Shown here piece by piece: positions 9,048 to 12,480 of a stretch of 12,480 bases of DNA. The stretch is taken from NCBI GenBank assembly GCA_030831045.1, contig JAURMB010000092.1, positions 1 through 12,480 on the forward strand. The letters run 5' to 3'. Each line of letters begins with the position of its first letter. Within the stretch, counting starts at the first letter, position 1. The stretch is from Schleiferiaceae bacterium. Lineage in GTDB: Bacteria; Bacteroidota; Bacteroidia; Flavobacteriales; Schleiferiaceae. The translations under genes and the position numbers were made by a program. Below the pieces are notes generated by a model. It worked only from the letters and a program-made list of their open reading frames with translations, had not been told where the DNA came from and searched no databases.

Positions 9048-9956
9048 TTAACGCCGTTCGGGGAGTTCGAGTTCGAACGCGGTGGAGTCGGGATTGTCGA
9101 GCAGGGCCTCCCGCAGCCAGGGGTTGCGGCGCTTGAGCTCGCGGTAGCTGAGGCCTTCGCGCTGCGCCCATCGCCCCCAATGGGCCACGCTGCTGTCGAT
9201 AACGACGCGGCGGCCGGGTTCTTCGCGCCAAAGTTCCTCAGAGCGCACGTGGTAGCCGTAGTGTTCTGGGTGCTCCAGAATGAGCTTGAGGGCGGCGATG
9301 CGAAACGCATAGCGGCCGGTCTCTTCGTTCCAGGTCATGCGAAAGTAGCTGCGTTCGCCTTGGCGTTCCATTTGGCGGAGTACCCCGTTGAGCCCCATGT
9401 TGTAGGCGGCGGCAGCCAAAAACCACGATCCCGTTTGGGCGTAGGCATTTTTAAGGTAGGCGGCCGCGGTTCGCGTGGCCTTCTCGGCATGGTAGCGTTC
9501 GTCAATTTGGGCATCGACGCGGAGTCCGTGTTCCCGCGCCGTGGCCGGCATAAACTGCCACAAACCCGCAGCGCCCGACGACGAGAAGGCCGTAGGCTGA
9601 AATCCGCTCTCGGCTGCCAAGAGGTAGACGAAATCTTCAGGAACCCCCTCTTCGCGCAGCCATCCGCGCACCCGGGTCTCCCAGCGCGGGCGCCGCTGCA
9701 GCATGAGCAGGGTGTTGGAATGCCAGTAGGTGTTGGCGTGAAGCTCGCGGCTCATGGCTTCGGCAATATCGGCATCGCCCAGGGGCACCAGTTCGCCAAA
9801 AACCTCGAGCTTTTGGGGGAGCGGAACCACTACCGTTTCGTTGGTGGTGGCCACTCGGCCCAATGCATCGAGTACGGCGTCACTTCGGCTGCCAAGTAGC
9901 ACGCCTCCCGCAAAGATGACCAGAGCCAGAAGCCAGCTGCGATGAATTTTATTCAC
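9048..9956 (-). CDS. Membrane-anchored lytic transglycosylase, SLT domain (MltD-like)
   Basis: Predicted murein lytic transglycosylase of 302 residues, cleaving the MurNAc-GlcNAc bond with formation of 1,6-anhydroMurNAc in the periplasm. A hydrophobic segment at about residues 7-22 acts as signal anchor; no lipobox Cys is seen. The SLT domain covers about 95-225: the catalytic Glu116 lies in LAAESGF, followed by SSSGAAGLWQFMPAT (125-139) and the AAAAYNMGLNG block (about 182-192). The last ~40 residues (SYRELKRRNPWL onward) resemble a degenerate LysM-like module. There is no ATG near the start. GTG at 9956 forms a GTGA overlap with the rfbC stop, matching the neighbouring junctions, so I prefer it to the GTG just before it (9959). 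It is read with rfbC upstream and uvrA downstream. Confidence 0.9.
   Translation of the reverse strand: MNKIHRSWLLALVIFAGGVLLGSRSDAVLDALGRVATTNETVVVPLPQKLEVFGELVPLGDADIAEAMSRELHANTYWHSNTLLMLQRRPRWETRVRGWLREEGVPEDFVYLLAAESGFQPTAFSSSGAAGLWQFMPATAREHGLRVDAQIDERYHAEKATRTAAAYLKNAYAQTGSWFLAAAAYNMGLNGVLRQMERQGERSYFRMTWNEETGRYAFRIAALKLILEHPEHYGYHVRSEELWREEPGRRVVIDSSVAHWGRWAQREGLSYRELKRRNPWLREALLDNPDSTAFELELPERR
9953..9956 (-). other. GTGA stop/start overlap, rfbC to lytic transglycosylase
   Basis: The rfbC stop TGA (9955-9953) and the GTG start (9956-9954) overlap by 4 nt. This decides the unusual GTG start, since no ATG is near and the two junctions upstream have the same geometry. Confidence 0.8.
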
Positions 9957-10510
9957 CACGAGAAGGGGCTTTGAAACGTTTGAAACGCTTGACCAACCTG
10001 GTCTTTTGCGCTTACGGTAAAGGGTTCAGGCGAATTCCAAATTCCGCTCCAATCAATGCCCAAGTCGGCGTCGGCGTAGCTGATGCAGCCCTCGGCCTCG
10101 GGCGCGTAGTAGTCGGTGCAGAGGTACTGAAATACGGTATCGTCTTCGAGCGTCAAGAATCCGTGGGCAAACCCCGGCGGAATGTAAAGGCGGTGCTTGG
10201 TCACGGTGTCGAGCACCAACCCAACGTGCTGTCCGTAGGTCGGCGAACCGACGCGAAGGTCGACGGCGACGTCGTAGACGGATCCGCGCACCACCGAAAC
10301 CAATTTGCCCTGAGCACGGGGCGGAACCTGAAAGTGGAGGCCGCGAAGGACTCCGCGCTTGCTCATGCTCTCGTTGTGCTGCACGAATTCGGGCACGCCC
10401 GCGGGCAGTGCATCCCGCCGCAGCGACTCAAAAAAGTAGCCGCGCTCGTCGCCGAACACGCGGGGTTGCATGAGGATGAGGCCAGGAATCGGGGTTTCGA
10501 GCAGCGTCAT
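9953..10510 (-). CDS. rfbC: dTDP-4-dehydrorhamnose 3,5-epimerase
   Basis: Cupin-fold epimerase (RmlC) of 185 residues that inverts C3 and C5 of dTDP-4-keto-6-deoxyglucose, the third step to dTDP-L-rhamnose for surface polysaccharide. Visible features are FGDERGYFFES (19-29), the VLRGLHFQ motif with catalytic base His59 (54-61), the KLVSVVRGSVYDVAVDLR strand (69-86), IPPGFAHGF (110-118) with His116, the general-acid Tyr within DYY (133-135), and Asp170 in SAKD. The length is normal and all key residues are present. The ATG at 10510 overlaps the phosphatase stop as ATGA. The other rhamnose genes (rfbA, rfbB, rfbD) are not adjacent here, so the substrate pool must come from elsewhere. A related dTDP-sugar epimerase activity (for example 3- or 5-epimerase only) cannot be excluded from sequence alone. 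Confidence 0.95.
   Translation of the reverse strand: MTLLETPIPGLILMQPRVFGDERGYFFESLRRDALPAGVPEFVQHNESMSKRGVLRGLHFQVPPRAQGKLVSVVRGSVYDVAVDLRVGSPTYGQHVGLVLDTVTKHRLYIPPGFAHGFLTLEDDTVFQYLCTDYYAPEAEGCISYADADLGIDWSGIWNSPEPFTVSAKDQVGQAFQTFQSPFSW
10507..10510 (-). other. ATGA stop/start overlap, IMPase to rfbC
   Basis: The ATG of rfbC (10510-10508) and the TGA of the phosphatase gene (10509-10507) share 4 nt, a geometry typical of termination-reinitiation coupling. Confidence 0.92.
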
Positions 10511-11304
10511 GGTCGGGTAAAAGCGTCAGAGGTGAGTTGAATGAGGTCGCGGTAGGCTTGGGGGTTTCCGGCGGCTATGCTGCCGCAGCGCACGAGGTCG
10601 TAGTCGTCCAATTCCGTGCCGAAAAAGTCCGTGGAAATCCCACCGGATTCGCGCACCAAGAGGATTCCGGCGGCGACGTCCCAAGCTGCGAGTCCGTGCT
10701 CAAAAAAGCCTTGAAAGCGTCCGTCGGCAACCCAAGCCAGGTCGGTGGCTGCGGAACCGAAGCGGCGCACGCCCCGAGAAGCGCGAAAGCAGGCCTGCAG
10801 GGCCTCGAGGTACTGCGGCATTTGCGAAAATTCGTGGTAGGGGAAGCCCGTGGCGACCAAGCCGTCGCGCAGCGGCGCTCCGTGGCGCAGGTCGAGGCCT
10901 CGTCCGTCGCAAAAGGCTCCGAGGCCGCGCTCGGCGGTGAACATGCGCGCCTGACCCAGCTCATACACGGCGGCCCACACCAGGTCGCGGCCCTGCATCA
11001 GCGCCACCGACACGGCATAAGGCGGCAGGTCGTGGATGAAGTTGGTGGTGCCGTCCAGCGGATCGATGATCCAGTTGAACCCGCCGTCGATCCAGGACTC
11101 GCCGCCCTCTTCGCCAAGCACCCCGCTGCCCGGCAGCAGTGCCGTGAGGCGCTCGATGAGCATCTGCTCGGCCTGCTGGTCGACGTAGCTCACCAGGGAA
11201 TTCAGCGATTTGGTTTCGACGCGGTTGGCGGCGAATTCGCGGCGTTCGCTGCGGATCCAGTCGCCGACGGCGCGAACGGCTTCGGTGTACGCCAGCGTAT
11301 TCAT
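10507..11304 (-). CDS. Inositol monophosphatase family protein (SuhB-like)
   Basis: Mg-dependent sugar-phosphate phosphatase of 265 residues. The family hydrolyses inositol 1-phosphate or related small phosphates such as 3'-phosphoadenosine 5'-phosphate or fructose 1,6-bisphosphate. The metal-binding set is complete: Asp42 in SYVD, Glu65-Glu66 in GEEGG, motif 1 DPLDGTTNF (81-89) with Asp81 and Asp84, and motif 2 AAWDVAAG (206-213) with Asp209. The DGTTNF form and overall length fit the IMPase/SuhB group better than CysQ or FBPase, but the substrate is not readable. The ATG at 11304 overlaps the mtaB stop as ATGA, and its own stop overlaps the rfbC start the same way, so it is probably translated by coupling. 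Confidence 0.93.
   Translation of the reverse strand: MNTLAYTEAVRAVGDWIRSERREFAANRVETKSLNSLVSYVDQQAEQMLIERLTALLPGSGVLGEEGGESWIDGGFNWIIDPLDGTTNFIHDLPPYAVSVALMQGRDLVWAAVYELGQARMFTAERGLGAFCDGRGLDLRHGAPLRDGLVATGFPYHEFSQMPQYLEALQACFRASRGVRRFGSAATDLAWVADGRFQGFFEHGLAAWDVAAGILLVRESGGISTDFFGTELDDYDLVRCGSIAAGNPQAYRDLIQLTSDAFTRP
11301..11304 (-). other. ATGA stop/start overlap, mtaB to IMPase
   Basis: The ATG of the phosphatase gene (11304-11302) overlaps the mtaB TGA (11303-11301) by 4 nt. No AG-rich Shine-Dalgarno is evident upstream, as is usual in Bacteroidota, so reinitiation is the likely route. Confidence 0.92.
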
Positions 11305-12480
11305 ACGGCCGAGGTTTGGGCGGGATCCGCAGCCGGCCGGGTGGCCACCGTGTCGCGCGGCGTGAGTTCGGTGAGTTCGACCCAGGCGCGGGTTCCGGCA
11401 AGCGCCGCATCGTAGTCGGCCTCGACCCGAATGTAGTTGTCGGTGTAGCCCAGCATGCGGCCGTCGCGCTCAGAATGCTCCCAGACTACTCGGCGCACGC
11501 TGCCCAGGTGGCGCAGGTAGAATTCGCGCTGCTTGATGGCGCTCAAGAGGCGCAGACGTCGGTTGCGCGCCTTGCGTTCGGTTTGCTGCACGACGCCTTC
11601 GAGGTGAACGGCCTCGGTTCCGGGCCGCTCCGAGTAGGTGAACACGTGGAGGTAGGCGATGGGGAGCGCCTCCAAAAAGCGGTAGGTATCGAGAAAGTGG
11701 TCTTCGGTTTCGCCCGGAAAGCCTACGATCACGTCAACCCCGATGGCCGCGTCGGGCATGCGGTCGATGATGCGGGCCACCCGCTCGGCGTACAGCTCGC
11801 GGCGGTAGCGGCGCTTCATCCAGCCCAGCACCTCGTTGTTGCCGCTCTGCAGCGGAATATGGAAGTGCGGAACCCAGCGCGCGCTCTGCGCCGTGAAGTC
11901 GATGATTTCGTCGCGAAGCAGGTTGGGTTCGATGCTCGAAATCCGAAGCCGGTCCAGCCCGTCAACCTGGTCAAGCGCCTGCACGAGCTCGCTGAAGGTG
12001 TGGTCGTGGCGCTTGTTGCCGTGTTCGCCTTTGCCGTAGTCACCGACGTTGACCCCGGTGAGCACCACCTCGAGCACGCCTTGTGCGGCCAGTTCGCGGG
12101 CCTGCGCCACCACCTGGTCAAGTGGGGCGGAGCGGCTCACGCCGCGGGCCATCGGTATCGTGCAGTAGGTGCAGACGTAGTCGCATCCGTCCTGTACCTT
12201 TAAGAAGGCGCGGGTGCGGTCGCCCATGCTGTAGGCGGCGTGGTACTGGTCGACGTCGTGGATTTCGCAGGCGTGGACCTCGGCCTCGGGCCGCTTGCGC
12301 AGGTCGCTCAAAAACTGCCTGAGAAAAGGTTTTTCTTTAGCACCAAGCACCAAATCTACCCCCTCCATGGTTGCGATTTCGCTGGGGCGAAGCTGGGCGT
12401 AGCATCCGGTAATCACGACAAAGCACTCGGGGTTGGCGCGGAGCGCTTGGCGCACGAGTCCGCGCGTCTCTTTATCGGCC
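11301..12480 (-). CDS. mtaB: tRNA (t6A37-C2)-methylthiotransferase MtaB (C-terminal part; N-terminus outside window)
   Basis: Radical SAM enzyme that adds a methylthio group to C2 of N6-threonylcarbamoyladenosine at position 37 of ANN-reading tRNAs. About 393 residues are visible; the frame stays open to the window edge (ADKETRGLVRQA), so roughly the first 50-60 residues, with the first Cys of the auxiliary cluster, are missing. Visible are the later auxiliary-cluster Cys in TGCYAQ (12402-12404), the radical SAM cluster CDYVCTYC (12162-12185), GVNVGDYG, RISSIEPNLL, PHFHIPLQSGNNEVL, GVDVIVGFPGETE, and a C-terminal TRAM-like domain. MtaB is preferred over MiaB and RimO from the QDGCDYVCTYCTIP context and the SSIEPNLL block. 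A GTG inside the frame at 12455 is not the start. It is the first visible gene of the minus-strand row; the promoter lies outside. Confidence 0.93.
   Translation of the reverse strand, partial: ADKETRGLVRQALRANPECFVVITGCYAQLRPSEIATMEGVDLVLGAKEKPFLRQFLSDLRKRPEAEVHACEIHDVDQYHAAYSMGDRTRAFLKVQDGCDYVCTYCTIPMARGVSRSAPLDQVVAQARELAAQGVLEVVLTGVNVGDYGKGEHGNKRHDHTFSELVQALDQVDGLDRLRISSIEPNLLRDEIIDFTAQSARWVPHFHIPLQSGNNEVLGWMKRRYRRELYAERVARIIDRMPDAAIGVDVIVGFPGETEDHFLDTYRFLEALPIAYLHVFTYSERPGTEAVHLEGVVQQTERKARNRRLRLLSAIKQREFYLRHLGSVRRVVWEHSERDGRMLGYTDNYIRVEADYDAALAGTRAWVELTELTPRDTVATRPAADPAQTSAV

Noticed and set aside
9006..9899. Plus-strand open frame (297 codons) opposite the lytic transglycosylase
   Set aside because: Antisense to a gene with clear catalytic motifs; its composition is that of a mirrored coding frame.
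10537..12203. Two plus-strand open frames near 10537-11415 and 11316-12203
   Set aside because: Both are antisense to conserved enzymes (IMPase and MtaB), overlap each other, and carry no known motif.
1..12480. Defence island, prophage, integron or other new multi-gene system
   Set aside because: Every gene is assigned to a recognised family, most of them housekeeping; there are no integrases, transposases, toxin-antitoxin pairs, repeats or composition breaks that would support such a call.

Overview
This 12.48 kb window is a gene-dense piece of chromosome, probably from a member of the Bacteroidota. The evidence is: (i) a ParE-ParC pair with the Bacteroidota type of sequence ([14 protein letters not shown] motif, [10 protein letters not shown] in the quinolone region); (ii) a secreted propeller protein ending in a type IX secretion (T9SS)-like sorting region; (iii) MtaB and UvrA variants of the kind I associate with that phylum; and (iv) starts without clear Shine-Dalgarno sequences. 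GC content looks high by eye (well above 50%), which is unusual for many Flavobacteriales. I do not resolve the order.

The plus strand (1-5507) carries the 3' part of parE (topoisomerase IV subunit B), complete parC (subunit A, overlapping parE by 11 nt), and, 2 nt after parC, a secreted 'choice-of-anchor B' family protein with a signal peptide and a C-terminal T9SS-like region.

The minus strand (12480 down to 5504) carries a tightly packed six-gene row. In transcription order it is: mtaB (tRNA methylthiotransferase, 5' end outside the window), an inositol-monophosphatase family enzyme, rfbC/rmlC (dTDP-4-dehydrorhamnose 3,5-epimerase), a membrane-anchored lytic transglycosylase, uvrA (excision repair), and a LOG-family nucleotide phosphoribohydrolase. 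The first three junctions are 4-nt stop/start overlaps (ATGA, ATGA, GTGA). The last two gaps are 9 and 4 nt. This suggests one transcript with translational coupling, whose members do not share a pathway.

The two rows converge at 5504-5507, where the two stop codons overlap, so there is no intergenic terminator. Only about 15 bases of the window are non-coding, and no stretch over 300 bases lacks a gene. I saw no RNA genes, mobile elements, CRISPR arrays or phage genes. All nine genes belong to recognisable families, and I found no evidence of a new multi-gene system. The points most worth a second look are a sliding-clamp-like hexapeptide at the extreme C-terminus of ParC, the overlapping convergent stops, the coupled operon, and lineage-type departures from textbook motifs in ParC and UvrA.
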